Positions 26,168 to 33,971 of a stretch of DNA of 64,000 nt are shown one piece after another. Location of the stretch: contig NZ_JALRMO010000001.1 in the NCBI RefSeq assembly GCF_023276405.1, positions 7,279,501-7,343,500 of the forward strand. The letters run 5' to 3'. The position numbers were made by a program, and so were the translations under genes. Position 1 is the first letter of the stretch; every line of letters begins with the position of its first letter. The notes under the pieces were generated by a model. The model saw only the letters and a list, made by a program, of their open reading frames with translations, searched no databases and was not told where the DNA came from. This DNA is from Paenibacillus hamazuiensis (GTDB lineage: Bacteria > Bacillota > Bacilli > Paenibacillales > NBRC-103111).

Positions 26168-26209
26168 TGTCAAAATGCTTTAAGGCCGGATGGCTTGGTT
26201 AAAAGGCTT

Positions 26210-26250
26210 GGAGGAAGGGGCTTTTTGTTCAGCGAAAAGCTCCTCCTTTT
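26210..26250 (+). terminator. Terminator after ctaF
   Basis: GGAGGA (26210-26215) pairs with TCCTCC (26241-26246), with inner pairing of GGCTTTTT and GAAAAGC, followed by TTTTT. Confidence 0.75.
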
Positions 26251-26351
26251 TGCATCGGTATGAGCCAATTTTCACAAAGTCATCACAATTTGACGGCAGG
26301 AGTCCGATTTTCGCCGGGGTCACATTTTTATAAAGGAAAGGGGAATATATC

Positions 26352-27245
26352 ATGTTGCAGCTGGCTCACGCAGAGCACCTGAATCATACGGGCGGAGCTT
26401 CCTGGGCCGATTTATGGAGTCCGGGCATGATCCTGCTTCTTGTCATCATTGCTATTTTATACTTGATGGCGGTCGGTTCGTGGCGTCACAGCATTACGGA
26501 GTCCGCAGAGGTACCGGCGACGCACAAGTTTTATTTTTTGACCGGTTTGTTGTGCATCTATGCGGCAGTAGGGAGCCCTCTCAGCTATTACGGGCACCAT
26601 TACAGCTTCAGTGCACATATGCTTCAACAGTCGCTGCTTTACTTGATCGCTCCGCCTTTATTGCTGATGGGTACTCCCGGCTGGCTGCTTCGTCCGTTAT
26701 TCCGTCACCGTGTGGCGGATTGGCTGATGAAAGTATGGACCCACCCGCTGCTGTCGCTGTTTGTGTTTAACCTGGTCTTTTCGTTTTATCACATCCCGGT
26801 TGTGATGAATTATTTGATGGAAAACGAAGGTTATCTTTTGGCCTATAATACGCTGTTTTTGATTTCTGCTTTTCAGATGTGGTTCCCGATCTTCGGAACG
26901 CTGCCCGAGTACACGAACATGTCCGGGTTAAAAAAAATGGGATATATTTTCCTGAACGGAATTTTGCTTACGCCTGCGTGTGCGCTCATTATTTTTGCCG
27001 ACGAAGTGATGTACGAGATGTATGCCAACGTTCCGAGCGACATGATGATCATGTCGGCAATTGACGATCAGCAGCTTGGCGGCGTCATCATGAAAATCGT
27101 TCAAGAGTTTGTCTACGTCGCGGCATTGGCTCACTGCTTCTTCCGGTGGTACCGGCTTGAGCGCAAACAGGATGAAGAGGAAGAGTTGTTCGAACAGCAG
27201 GGCGAGGCATTCGTTTCTTCTTCCGGCAAGCTAAACCAGGCTTAA
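26352..27245 (+). CDS. ctaG: Cytochrome c oxidase assembly factor CtaG
   Basis: A 297-residue membrane protein of the caa3_CtaG family with about seven helices. The ATG at 26352 has GGAAAGGGG upstream. Typical stretches: SPLSYYGHHYSFSAHMLQQS near residue 75, LIAPPLLLMGTPGWLLRPL, and SAFQMWFPIFGTLPEYTNMS near 175. Conserved His residues in the second and third helices are consistent with copper handling. In B. subtilis CtaG is needed to form active caa3 oxidase. It lies behind the ctaF terminator, so it likely has its own promoter, and is followed 24 bases on by the DUF420 gene. Confidence 0.95.
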   Translation: MLQLAHAEHLNHTGGASWADLWSPGMILLLVIIAILYLMAVGSWRHSITESAEVPATHKFYFLTGLLCIYAAVGSPLSYYGHHYSFSAHMLQQSLLYLIAPPLLLMGTPGWLLRPLFRHRVADWLMKVWTHPLLSLFVFNLVFSFYHIPVVMNYLMENEGYLLAYNTLFLISAFQMWFPIFGTLPEYTNMSGLKKMGYIFLNGILLTPACALIIFADEVMYEMYANVPSDMMIMSAIDDQQLGGVIMKIVQEFVYVAALAHCFFRWYRLERKQDEEEELFEQQGEAFVSSSGKLNQA

Positions 27246-27269
27246 ACTAAAAGCGTAGGTGGGATACGA

Positions 27270-27725
27270 ATGCAGGTGCTACCTTTTCTGAGTACGACGT
27301 TTATTGTGATCAGCGCCGTGCTGGTCGGCTTCGGCTGGTACCATATCGTTAAAGGCAACAGGGAGACTCATCAGAAGCTGATGTTGTGGGGAGCCGCGTT
27401 TGCGCTGATCTTTTTCATCATTTATATGTCCAGAACGATTTTTGTCGGGAATACTTCCTTTGGAGGCCCTGAAAATATTAAGCTGGCGTATCATATTTTC
27501 CTGTTTTTCCACATCGTGCTGGCCACGGTGGCCGCGGTGTTCGGCATCGTCACATTGCTTCATGCGTTTAATAAGCGCTTCGCCAAACATAAGCGGATCG
27601 GTCGCTGGACCGCCGTCATTTGGCTGCTGACCGCTCCAACGGGTGTCGTTGTTTACGTGCTGCTGTACGTGATGTATCCCGGCGGCGTGACCAAGCCGAT
27701 GATTGATGCCATTATGGGTTGGTAA
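27270..27725 (+). CDS. DUF420 membrane protein (YozB-like)
   Basis: A 151-residue protein with four membrane helices. The ATG at 27270 has TAGGTGGG upstream. DUF420 landmarks: FGWYHIVKGNRETHQKLML near residue 20, YHIFLFFHIVLATVAAVFG near 75 and HKRIGRWTAVIWLLTAPTGV near 110. Conserved His residues in helices suggest haem or copper contact. Proteins of this family (YozB in B. subtilis, CtaM in S. aureus) assist haem-copper oxidase maturation. Its position after ctaG supports that role. Confidence 0.9.
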   Translation: MQVLPFLSTTFIVISAVLVGFGWYHIVKGNRETHQKLMLWGAAFALIFFIIYMSRTIFVGNTSFGGPENIKLAYHIFLFFHIVLATVAAVFGIVTLLHAFNKRFAKHKRIGRWTAVIWLLTAPTGVVVYVLLYVMYPGGVTKPMIDAIMGW

Positions 27726-27744
27726 AACCGAAATAGGCGATCAA

Positions 27745-27793
27745 AAGATCTGTACGAGGGCGGACAAGCTCAGCGGGCAGGTCTTTTTTTTTG
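27745..27793 (+). terminator. Probable terminator after the DUF420 gene
   Basis: AAGATCTG (27745-27752) pairs with CAGGTCTT (27778-27785, one G-U pair) and is followed by a long T run; the loop is long. Confidence 0.5.
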
Positions 27794-27870
27794 TTCGGTG
27801 GAGTAGGGGTAGGGAAGTAATGGGAGGGTGCTGCTTAATTTATGATATAATAGTGAAAGAGGTGATAGCG

Positions 27871-28380
27871 ATGGCCTACGAATTGGAAACAGATGAGATA
27901 TTCGAGGTATGGGACGGTGAAGTTGTCATGATGACGCCGGGGAGCCCGGAGCATGAATCGCTCGGAATGAATTTGGGTCGAATTGTATCCAACTTTGTTT
28001 ACGATCGTAAATTAGGTAAAACCTATGGCTCCAACGCCGCGGTATACCTCCATGCCGATCTTTCCAACAAAGATTTTGTCATGCCGGATATCACTTTTAT
28101 TAGGCAGAAGAATCTTCATATCGTCGTTCCCACCAAAGGCATTTATGGCGCCCCCGATCTCGTCGTGGAGATCGTTTCACCGGGCAAGAAAAACGTCGAA
28201 CGCGATTTGGTAAAAAAATATAACCTGTACGAGCAATACGGCGTACCTGAATATTGGATCGTCCACCCCTACAACGAAACAATCGACATATACAGCCTGA
28301 AAAACGGCCGCTACGAGCGCGTTGAGCAATCGGTTGTCCTTGCAGGCATTGAGCTTGTGCACGAAGAAATCTTCTACTAA
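27871..28380 (+). CDS. Uma2 family endonuclease (DUF820, PD-(D/E)XK fold)
   Basis: A 169-residue protein of the Uma2/DUF820 family. The ATG at 27871 has AAAGAGGTGAT upstream; a longer in-frame extension lacks a ribosome site. The restriction-endonuclease-like core shows FEVWDGEVVMMTPGSPEHES, then YLHADLSNKDFVMPDITFI (the catalytic Asp of the PD motif), GAPDLVVEIVSPG (the ExV/I strand) and VEYWIVHPYNETID-like closing sequence. Members are abundant, often in multicopy, and their biological role is unclear. It stands alone and is followed by its own terminator and a repeat element. Confidence 0.88.
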   Translation: MAYELETDEIFEVWDGEVVMMTPGSPEHESLGMNLGRIVSNFVYDRKLGKTYGSNAAVYLHADLSNKDFVMPDITFIRQKNLHIVVPTKGIYGAPDLVVEIVSPGKKNVERDLVKKYNLYEQYGVPEYWIVHPYNETIDIYSLKNGRYERVEQSVVLAGIELVHEEIFY

Positions 28381-28383
28381 CCA

Positions 28384-28428
28384 AAACACTCCCGTGCGGA
28401 CAAAAGGCCGCCGCGGGAGTGTTTTTGG
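28384..28428 (+). terminator. Terminator after the Uma2 gene
   Basis: AAACACTCCCG (28384-28394) pairs with CGGGAGTGTTT (28413-28423), followed by TTTGG. Confidence 0.92.
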
Positions 28429-28484
28429 TGTCGGGGGAAATTTTAGACGCTTGAAAGCTTCCACATGCGCCGAATCCGTAGTTA

Positions 28485-28720
28485 AGCGTGTTCGGCACCA
28501 ATTCGGCGATAGCCGAATCGTGCCGAACAAACGCGGGCAAGGGGCACGTAACCCCTCCAAAGGCACCGCTCCCCAGTAAAGCGTGTCCGGCATCCAATTT
28601 TTTGCCTGAATAGCAAAAAATCGATGCCGGACAAACGCGAACTAGCAGCGAGCATTCGCTCCTTCGGGCGGGTCCAGGGCGCCCGAGCGCCTGGGGTCCC
28701 CCCAGTGGGGGGATTTAGGG
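28485..28720 (+). repeat. Double-hairpin element, copy L1
   Basis: Two AGCGTG-led hairpins lie in tandem. The first (28490-28528) pairs GTTCGGCAC with GTGCCGAAC and ATTCGGC with GCCGAAT. The second (28585-28632) pairs GTCCGGCATC with GATGCCGGAC and ATTTTTTGC with GCAAAAAAT. Each is followed by AAACGCG; after the second comes AAACGCGAACTAG (28633-28645), an AGCGAGCATTCGCT hairpin, a CCAGG/CCTGG hairpin and GGGGTCCCCCC with GGGGGGATTT. The same layout with different stem sequences recurs at 37773-38051. Both copies lie between convergent genes. Confidence 0.75.
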
Positions 28721-28748
28721 GGGCACTCCGTACGAATTAGGGGGGGCC

Positions 28749-29564
28749 TCACGGCATAAACCCCTCTTGACTCAGCCCGATGCGCTCCTCCGGAAAATGC
28801 AGCCGGAACTGCTCTACGACGCGATCAAACGCGTCCGGGCCGTACCAATCGGCCTGCCCGAGCCGCTCGTAGAGCGCGGCAAGCCCGAGCCGGCCCGTGC
28901 GCTTGCCGAGGCTGCCGTCGCCGCGGAAATAATCGTCGATGCATACGCGCGGCACGATGCCGGCGAGCAGCTCCGCGAAGCCGGCGGTGCATGGCAGAAG
29001 CGGCGAAACAGCCGCCTGCACGTCGATGCCGGCAGCGGCGAGCTGCCGCAGCGCCCGCAGGCGAGCCGCAATCGGCGGCGCCGCCGGCGCAAAGACGCGT
29101 CTAACCGACTCAAGGTCGGTTTCGACGGTCATGCTGACGCGGACGCGGCCTTCCAGCCGCTGCAGCAGATCGATATCGCGCGTCACGAGCGGACTGCGCG
29201 TCTGCACGAACAGGAAGGCGGGTGGCTCGTCCGCCATGACCTCAAGCAGCGTCCGGGTCACCTGCTCCTTATATTCCGCCGGCTGGTATGGGTCCGTGCT
29301 CGACGACATGAAGATGGTGAGCGGACCTTTGCGCCCTTCGCGGCGCAGTTCCTTGCGCAGCAGCTCCGCCGCGCCTCGTTTCACATCGACCCACGCGCCC
29401 CAAGGCTCGCGGCGAAACTTGCCGATCGGCATTTCCCGCACATAGCAGTAGGCGCAGGCGAAAGCGCAGCCTGCATACGGATTCAGCGTATGGCTGTAGC
29501 CGGTCAAATAACCGCCGGCCGGATTAAGCAGCCGCTTCGGCTCCGTGTAAGATAATACCGCCAT
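28749..29564 (-). CDS. Radical SAM protein of the spore photoproduct lyase-like family
   Basis: A 271-residue radical SAM enzyme. The ATG at 29564 has AAAGGGGG upstream. The iron-sulfur cluster motif is CAFACAYC in NPYAGCAFACAYCYVREMP, near residue 32, which is the CxxxCxxC pattern. It is followed by a TIM-barrel-like core with TIFMSSSTDPYQPAEYKEQV near 85 and VRVSMTVETDLESVRRVF near 140. This matches the SplB-like/Rv2578c group rather than SplB itself, which is longer and has a further C-terminal part. Substrate unknown. Confidence 0.88.
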   Translation of the reverse strand: MAVLSYTEPKRLLNPAGGYLTGYSHTLNPYAGCAFACAYCYVREMPIGKFRREPWGAWVDVKRGAAELLRKELRREGRKGPLTIFMSSSTDPYQPAEYKEQVTRTLLEVMADEPPAFLFVQTRSPLVTRDIDLLQRLEGRVRVSMTVETDLESVRRVFAPAAPPIAARLRALRQLAAAGIDVQAAVSPLLPCTAGFAELLAGIVPRVCIDDYFRGDGSLGKRTGRLGLAALYERLGQADWYGPDAFDRVVEQFRLHFPEERIGLSQEGFMP

Positions 29565-29612
29565 CCGCAGGCCCCCTTTCCCGGAATAAACGCCATATTC
29601 GCCTTCTGCGGG

Positions 29613-30104
29613 TTACCCCTTCAATTCGTTCAAATGAAGCAGAAACCAGTCGGCCGATCCGTCATGAGTCAAAAACCATATATCCTGAAATACGCCCTTC
29701 GGCTCGTAAATCAGCTCCCGGGATTTCATGAATTCCGTCAAACCGAACACCGGCGAAGTATTGCGGATCAGCAGCGAAATCGGAAAATCCGGCATATACG
29801 ACTTCTTCTTCTCTTCCTTGCGGCGTATAAGCTCGTTCAACCGGCCGACGAGATGCTCCATCGACTCCGGCGCGTGTTGTCCCGAAAATCGCCCCATCAG
29901 CATCATCGCTTCCTGCTGGTCATAAAACAGATGCGTAATTTCCATGCCGAGCTTGCGCCGCTTTTCATCCTCGAGAACGGCATCCGGTTTTTCCTGCTGG
30001 TACAAGAGGCGAAGTTTCGGACGGCTGCGCAAATTGTAAAGATTGACGAACAGCCGAATCGCGGCCCTCTCCAAGGTGCGTTTTTCCAAATTGTGCTCGT
30101 CCAT
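29613..30104 (-). CDS. Unknown protein with nuclease-like core motif
   Basis: A 163-residue protein. The ATG at 30104 has GAGGTGA upstream; a longer frame exists but lacks a ribosome site. No family is firmly recognised. Residues about 40-60 read EKPDAVLEDEKRRKLGMEIT, a PD followed after about 15 residues by GMEITHL. This resembles the PD-(D/E)XK variant in which strand 3 ends E-x-T. The rest is charged and helical (ELIRRKEEKKKSYMPDFPIS), and the C-terminus has GVFQDIWFLTHDGSADWFLL. It may belong to an uncharacterised nuclease-like family; this is inference. It follows the Nudix gene on the same strand. Confidence 0.65.
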   Translation of the reverse strand: MDEHNLEKRTLERAAIRLFVNLYNLRSRPKLRLLYQQEKPDAVLEDEKRRKLGMEITHLFYDQQEAMMLMGRFSGQHAPESMEHLVGRLNELIRRKEEKKKSYMPDFPISLLIRNTSPVFGLTEFMKSRELIYEPKGVFQDIWFLTHDGSADWFLLHLNELKG

Positions 30105-30159
30105 AGGGTCACCTCGGTCCGATTTTAACATAATCAGAACCCGTTCTCCAAAAAAGAAC

Positions 30160-30615
30160 TTAAGTTTGCTTTGCGAGGTATCGCTCAATAATACGCTTGT
30201 GGCTTTTGACGACCGTATCGGGAAGCTTGTTCACCTGCATGAAGGCGCACCCGAGCGACTCCTTCTCGTCGTTGATGAGCTTGCCCCTTACGTCATCAGT
30301 CCAATAAGCGATCACCACAGCATAAAATTCATCGCCGTTCTCCGCTACGACAAAATTGTCTTTTCCCGAAAAGACATCGATCAAATGAAGCTCGCCGATC
30401 GAGAGGCCGGTTTCCTCCAGCACCTCCCTGCGAGCTGTATCTTCGGTCGATTCCCCAAGCTCCATAAGTCCGCCCGGCAATCCCCACGTTCCGTAAGGAT
30501 GCCTCCTTTGCTGCATTAATATGCGGCCTTGCGAATCCTTGATGATAACGACCGACCCTACAAAAATAAGCGGCCTGTGACCGACGATTTCCCTCAATTC
30601 CTCAATGTATCCCAT
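30160..30615 (-). CDS. Nudix hydrolase
   Basis: A 151-residue Nudix enzyme that would cleave a nucleoside diphosphate linked to another moiety. I use the ATG at 30615, with AAGGCGG eight bases upstream; the upstream extension starts without a site. The Nudix box is complete: GLMELGESTEDTARREVLEETGL near residue 50 (described as GX5EX7REUXEEXGU). It begins with MGYIEELREIVGHRPLIFVG, common to a broad Bacillales group annotated as NUDIX hydrolase with unknown substrate. It is divergent from the MerR-thioredoxin operon. Confidence 0.9.
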   Translation of the reverse strand: MGYIEELREIVGHRPLIFVGSVVIIKDSQGRILMQQRRHPYGTWGLPGGLMELGESTEDTARREVLEETGLSIGELHLIDVFSGKDNFVVAENGDEFYAVVIAYWTDDVRGKLINDEKESLGCAFMQVNKLPDTVVKSHKRIIERYLAKQT

Positions 30616-30723
30616 CCTCTTAACCGCCTTCCATCCAATTTCCTCAAATCCCCAAAAAAGAGTTACAATTACATCGTACCATATTTTCGATACATTTTTC
30701 TCGGGCAAAATGAAAAAAAAGAT

Positions 30724-30755
30724 TTGACCCTCACATTAATGTAAGGGTTTATAAT
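30724..30755 (+). promoter_or_regulatory. MerR-type promoter with palindromic 20-bp spacer
   Basis: TTGACC (30724-30729) and TATAAT (30750-30755) are separated by 20 bp rather than 17. Between and around them lies the dyad ACCCTCACATTAATGTAAGG, symmetric about ATTAAT. This is the classic arrangement for MerR regulators, which untwist the spacer to activate. It precedes the merR-trx operon and implies autoregulation. Confidence 0.85.
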
Positions 30756-30788
30756 GACGATAAGACAATAACCAAAGGGGTGCACCGC

Positions 30789-31154
30789 TTGAAAATTGGG
30801 GAATTGTCCAAACGAACCGGGGTCAGCATCCGCATGCTGCGTTATTACGAGGAGCAGGGGCTGTTAACGTCGGTCCGGCAGGAAAACGGTTATCGCGAAT
30901 ATCACAATCTGGCTGAAGAGCAGGTCCATATGATCCGGTTTTATCTCGGCCTGGGGCTCACCACAGAGCAAATTTCGAGCTTCCTGCACTGTGTGCTGAT
31001 GAACAAGGAGGCGTTTTGCCGGGAAATCGTTCCCGTTTACAAGAAAAAGCTGGAGGAGCTTGAGCGTCAAATCCATCAGCTGACGGAAATCAAGAGCAAT
31101 TTGGAGGAACGGATGCGTTCCATTTATGAAGAAAATCCGCAAATCGCGGAATAA
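30789..31154 (+). CDS. MerR-family regulator (thioredoxin operon)
   Basis: A 121-residue MerR regulator. The TTG at 30789 is set by AAAGGGG eight bases before it. Residues 1-70 are the winged helix (LKIGELSKRTGVSIRMLRYY, then GYREY). Residues 75-118 are the dimerisation coiled coil (KKKLEELERQIHQLTEIKSN). A single Cys pair candidate is VLMNKEAFC with HC just before, so a redox or ligand role cannot be excluded. It is followed 13 bases on by a thioredoxin gene and preceded by a dyad promoter it probably binds. Confidence 0.9.
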   Translation: MKIGELSKRTGVSIRMLRYYEEQGLLTSVRQENGYREYHNLAEEQVHMIRFYLGLGLTTEQISSFLHCVLMNKEAFCREIVPVYKKKLEELERQIHQLTEIKSNLEERMRSIYEENPQIAE

Positions 31155-31167
31155 GGAGGAACAGGCC

Positions 31168-31488
31168 ATGAGCATCAAACAAATTTCCGATGAAAATTTT
31201 AGTGCAAGCATCCCTTCCGAAGGGGTTGCCTTGGTCGATTTTGGGGCCAAATGGTGTCCGCCGTGCAAGGTGCTGCTTCCGATCTTGAGCGATCTGGAGC
31301 GTGAGATCGGCGATAAAGTGACGATTATGCAGGTCGACTGCGACGATTCGCCGCAAATGGCAGGACAATTCGGCGTTATGTCGATGCCGACGGTCATTTT
31401 GTTCAAGGACGGGCAGCCAATGGAAAAATGGGTCGGCCTCCGGCCGAAGGACGCCTACAAAAGCGGGATCGCCAAATATTTAAGCTGA
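31168..31488 (+). CDS. Thioredoxin
   Basis: A 106-residue cytosolic thioredoxin. The ATG at 31168 has AAGGAGG upstream. The active site is WCPPC (in DFGAKWCPPCKVLLPIL) rather than the common WCGPC, and the cis-Pro is in SMPTVILFKDG. Full domain length with no signal peptide. Cotranscription with a MerR regulator suggests an inducible, stress-linked paralogue, not the housekeeping TrxA. Confidence 0.93.
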   Translation: MSIKQISDENFSASIPSEGVALVDFGAKWCPPCKVLLPILSDLEREIGDKVTIMQVDCDDSPQMAGQFGVMSMPTVILFKDGQPMEKWVGLRPKDAYKSGIAKYLS

Positions 31489-31502
31489 GGCCGACGTAAA
31501 AA

Positions 31503-31550
31503 AGAGCCATTCCCCGGACTGAAATCAGCCCTTCGGGAATGGCTCTTTCG
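31503..31550. terminator. Bidirectional terminator between trx and aldolase genes
   Basis: AGAGCCATTCCC (31503-31514) pairs with GGGAATGGCTCT (31535-31546), with T on one side and A on the other, between convergent genes. Confidence 0.92.
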
Positions 31551-31558
31551 GCAATTCA

Positions 31559-32524
31559 TTAATCGGAGTGATGATTGGTCGGCATCGCTTCCGGAGAAGT
31601 CAGCTTGTCGTAAAACTCGACGAATTTGTCTTTATCCGCGCCGCTGCGAAGCGCCATGGCCGCACGCGGATGCTCGTTTAAGGCACCGGCGATCATGTAA
31701 GGAATGATGTAACCCCATTCCCATTTTTCTCTCATCGCGATCATATGGTTTTCGATAATGCCCAGAACCGGACGAATATCGTATCTCGGATTCTTCAGGT
31801 TGCTGACGAGCAGCTCGGTCGGGCAGTTGCCGGCTGCGCGGCCCATGCCGTAAACGGAAGAGTCAAGGAACTTCACGCCTTTGTGCGCGCCGATCAGCGT
31901 GTTTGAGAAAGCCTGCTGCATGTTGTTGTGCATGTGGAGGCCAAGCTGTTTGTCCGGCACGAGACGCTGGAACTTGGACACGAGGTAGTCGATATCCCGG
32001 TAATCCATGCTGCCGTAGGAGTCGACGATGTAAACGACGTCCACCGGGCTTTTGTTGATTTCCTCGAGAGCCTCGGACAGTTCGTTCTCCATCACATGGG
32101 ACAAAGCCATGATGTTGATGGAAGTTTCGTAGCCGTATCCGTGGAACTTTTGCACGAGCTCGAGCGCCTTGTCTACGTCTTTAATGTAGCAGGCGACGCG
32201 GATCAGATCGAGCAGGCTGTTTTCACGGGGCAGGATGTCGTTCTCATCCACGCGGCCGATGTCAACGAGCGCAGACAGCTTCGTATCCGTCTTCTTCGGA
32301 ATGACTTCCTTCAGGAAGTCTTCGTTAAGGAAGCGCCAAGGGCCGGCCTCGGCTCCTTTCAGCAGTTTAGCCGAATTTTTATACCCGATCTCCATATATT
32401 CAACGCCGGCTCCGCTTAGGCCATCATACATGTCCTTTACGAATTGGACGCTAAAATCCCAGTTGTTCACCAAACCCCCGTCGCGAATCGTACAATCCAA
32501 AATGCTGTGATGTTCCCTTACCAT
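31559..32524 (-). CDS. DRE-TIM metallolyase family aldolase
   Basis: A 321-residue protein related to 4-hydroxy-2-oxovalerate aldolase and HMG-CoA lyase. The ATG at 32524 has AAGGGAG about 11 bases upstream. The signature ILDCTIRDGGLVNNWDF near residue 8 supplies the catalytic Arg-Asp pair. The metal-binding HMHNN (in LGLHMHNNMQQAF) is near 205 and GMGRAAGNCPTELL near 235. The acceptor CoA-type domains of larger relatives are absent. No catabolic genes flank it, so the substrate is unknown. Similar stand-alone proteins are annotated as aldolase catalytic domain-containing. Confidence 0.88.
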   Translation of the reverse strand: MVREHHSILDCTIRDGGLVNNWDFSVQFVKDMYDGLSGAGVEYMEIGYKNSAKLLKGAEAGPWRFLNEDFLKEVIPKKTDTKLSALVDIGRVDENDILPRENSLLDLIRVACYIKDVDKALELVQKFHGYGYETSINIMALSHVMENELSEALEEINKSPVDVVYIVDSYGSMDYRDIDYLVSKFQRLVPDKQLGLHMHNNMQQAFSNTLIGAHKGVKFLDSSVYGMGRAAGNCPTELLVSNLKNPRYDIRPVLGIIENHMIAMREKWEWGYIIPYMIAGALNEHPRAAMALRSGADKDKFVEFYDKLTSPEAMPTNHHSD

Positions 32525-33104
32525 AATTGCGCTTGCTCCCTTCAGGCTCCATTTGTTCGATATGCCTTTTTTGACTTTGTGGCTTTTAAGCTTTTAAGCG
32601 GTAAAGTGTCTTTTTTCTATAATGGCATATCATGCCTCAAGTGTCAATGATTAATTCACCACATTAATCAAATCTTAAAGGAAAAAATAGGGCGAGTCAA
32701 ATTACAGCGGAGGACTGAATGGGGGCTGGCGGACGGCATGGAAAAGCCGGCTGTCTGTGCGGCGCGCCGGCGCTCCGTCCCGATCCACTCCTTAATCGCC
32801 GGGATCGCGATGAGAAAGAGAGCGGCCACTCTTTTTGCTTTGCCCCGCAAAAGAGTCATGCTGAATGGGCCATCTCCGGGGAGGAGGGGAGTATATCGAA
32901 AATGGATTCGGCCGGTCGCACAGGAGAATGTGCCCGTTCCTGAATCCGGGAGTCAGCAAACGAAATGTGCTGTTTCCAGCAAATGCTTTTCTTAATTGTA
33001 ATTCATTAGGATGAATTGTACTTGAATATAAGCTTAAAAATAGCTGAAAATTTTCATTTGCGGATTGTCGGCCGGGAGAAACTTTTTTCGGTCGGTGGCG
33101 TCTG
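32525..33104. other. Intergenic region without a supported gene
   Basis: About 580 bp. It starts AT-rich (promoter side of the aldolase gene), has a GC-rich middle in which several short frames overlap with no ribosome sites, and ends AT-rich near 32980-33060. A GGGGAGGAGGGG sequence near 32877 precedes only a 13-codon frame. Nothing firm is seen. Confidence 0.5.
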
Positions 33105-33146
33105 ATGACTTGGCGCAAGCTGCAGATTTGGACGCGGAAAGAGGAG

Positions 33147-33569
33147 ATGGCTCTGTTAACTTATACGATCTGTTTTATTTGCCGGGGCGAACAGGTGCTT
33201 ATGCTGAACCGCAGCAATGCGCCGCAGATGGGTATGTGGAGCGGAGTAGGCGGCAAGCTGGAGGCCGACGAAAGCCCGATGGAAGGTGTTTTGCGCGAAA
33301 TTGCGGAGGAAACGGGCTTGGCTCCGGAGGCGGTTCAAGTCCGATTTGCCGGCACGGTAACCTGGGAGGTTGACGATCGGCCCAGAAACGGGATGTATGC
33401 CTATGTCGCCCGATTGCCCATGGAGTATGCGATGGACACGCCCCGAGATGGGGTCAGCCCTCATGTTAAGCGATGTTTAGTGCAGATGCTGGAGAATGAG
33501 GCCTGTCTTTTTCAAGATTCAATTCCCAAATTCTTTAGCCTGGTTAAAGATTATTCAAGTCTATACTAA
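33147..33569 (+). CDS. Nudix hydrolase, MutT/8-oxo-dGTPase-like
   Basis: A 140-residue Nudix protein. The start is uncertain. The ATG at 33147 gives the usual MALLTYTICFICRGEQVLML opening, but AAAGAGGAG abuts it; the ATG at 33105 would add 14 residues. The Nudix box is intact: GGKLEADESPMEGVLREIAE followed by ETGL. After residue about 105 the protein departs from the family: it lacks the usual WxxxxWLL segment and ends in an AT-richer tail with IPKFFSLVKDYSSLY. The C-terminus may have diverged or been altered where the neighbouring AT-rich island begins. Confidence 0.75.
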   Translation: MALLTYTICFICRGEQVLMLNRSNAPQMGMWSGVGGKLEADESPMEGVLREIAEETGLAPEAVQVRFAGTVTWEVDDRPRNGMYAYVARLPMEYAMDTPRDGVSPHVKRCLVQMLENEACLFQDSIPKFFSLVKDYSSLY

Positions 33570-33889
33570 ATACTACATTAATTTTGCGATCTGTGCCAGC
33601 TTCACTCATCATAGCGTTCAGCTGCACGCGGAGGGTCAGCGTAGCTACGGTGCAAGTAGTTACGCAATAGGTCAGACGCTTTTCGTGGAGCATACGGGAG
33701 AAGGAGAAGTAGCGACAACGGCCATGGCGAAAAGACTGGATGCAGAACAGAGGCGGCGTCCTGTCTAGGTCGCGCATCGACGACGTAAGCAGCCGGACCG
33801 TCATGGTGCAGCACGCTAGCATTACGCACACTTGCTTTCTTGGAATTAACTGAATTAACATCCTATTATATTAAAAAATGGAAAAATTA
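33570..33889. other. Intergenic region with possible gene remnant
   Basis: No supported gene. A plus frame around 33600-33768 reads VQLHAEGQRSYGASSYAIG and ends AKRLDAEQRRRPV; it is protein-like but has no start or ribosome site. The rest turns AT-rich toward the promoter at 33890. Confidence 0.4.
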
Positions 33890-33918
33890 TTGTGTGTATT
33901 ACAATATTGGGATATAAT
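33890..33918 (+). promoter_or_regulatory. SigmaA promoter of the AT-rich secreted-protein operon
   Basis: TTGTGT (33890-33895), a 17-bp spacer and TATAAT (33913-33918), 54 bases before the ATG at 33972. Confidence 0.75.
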
Positions 33919-33971
33919 TGCTTTATCGCGCGCGATTGCATTGTCTATTATTTTTTAGGAGGTTACGGCAA

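Noticed and set aside
28485-28720. L1/L2 considered as integron attC sites
   Set aside because: No R-box motifs of the GTTRRRY type, no integrase, and no cassette genes between them. The GCGAACTAG frame is on one side only.
28485-28720. L1/L2 considered as a retron or diversity-generating element
   Set aside because: No reverse transcriptase gene in the window and no template/variable repeat pair in a coding gene.
33600-33768. Plus-strand frame ending AKRLDAEQRRRPV
   Set aside because: Lacks start codon and ribosome site; resemblance to a recombinase or regulator tail is too weak to name.
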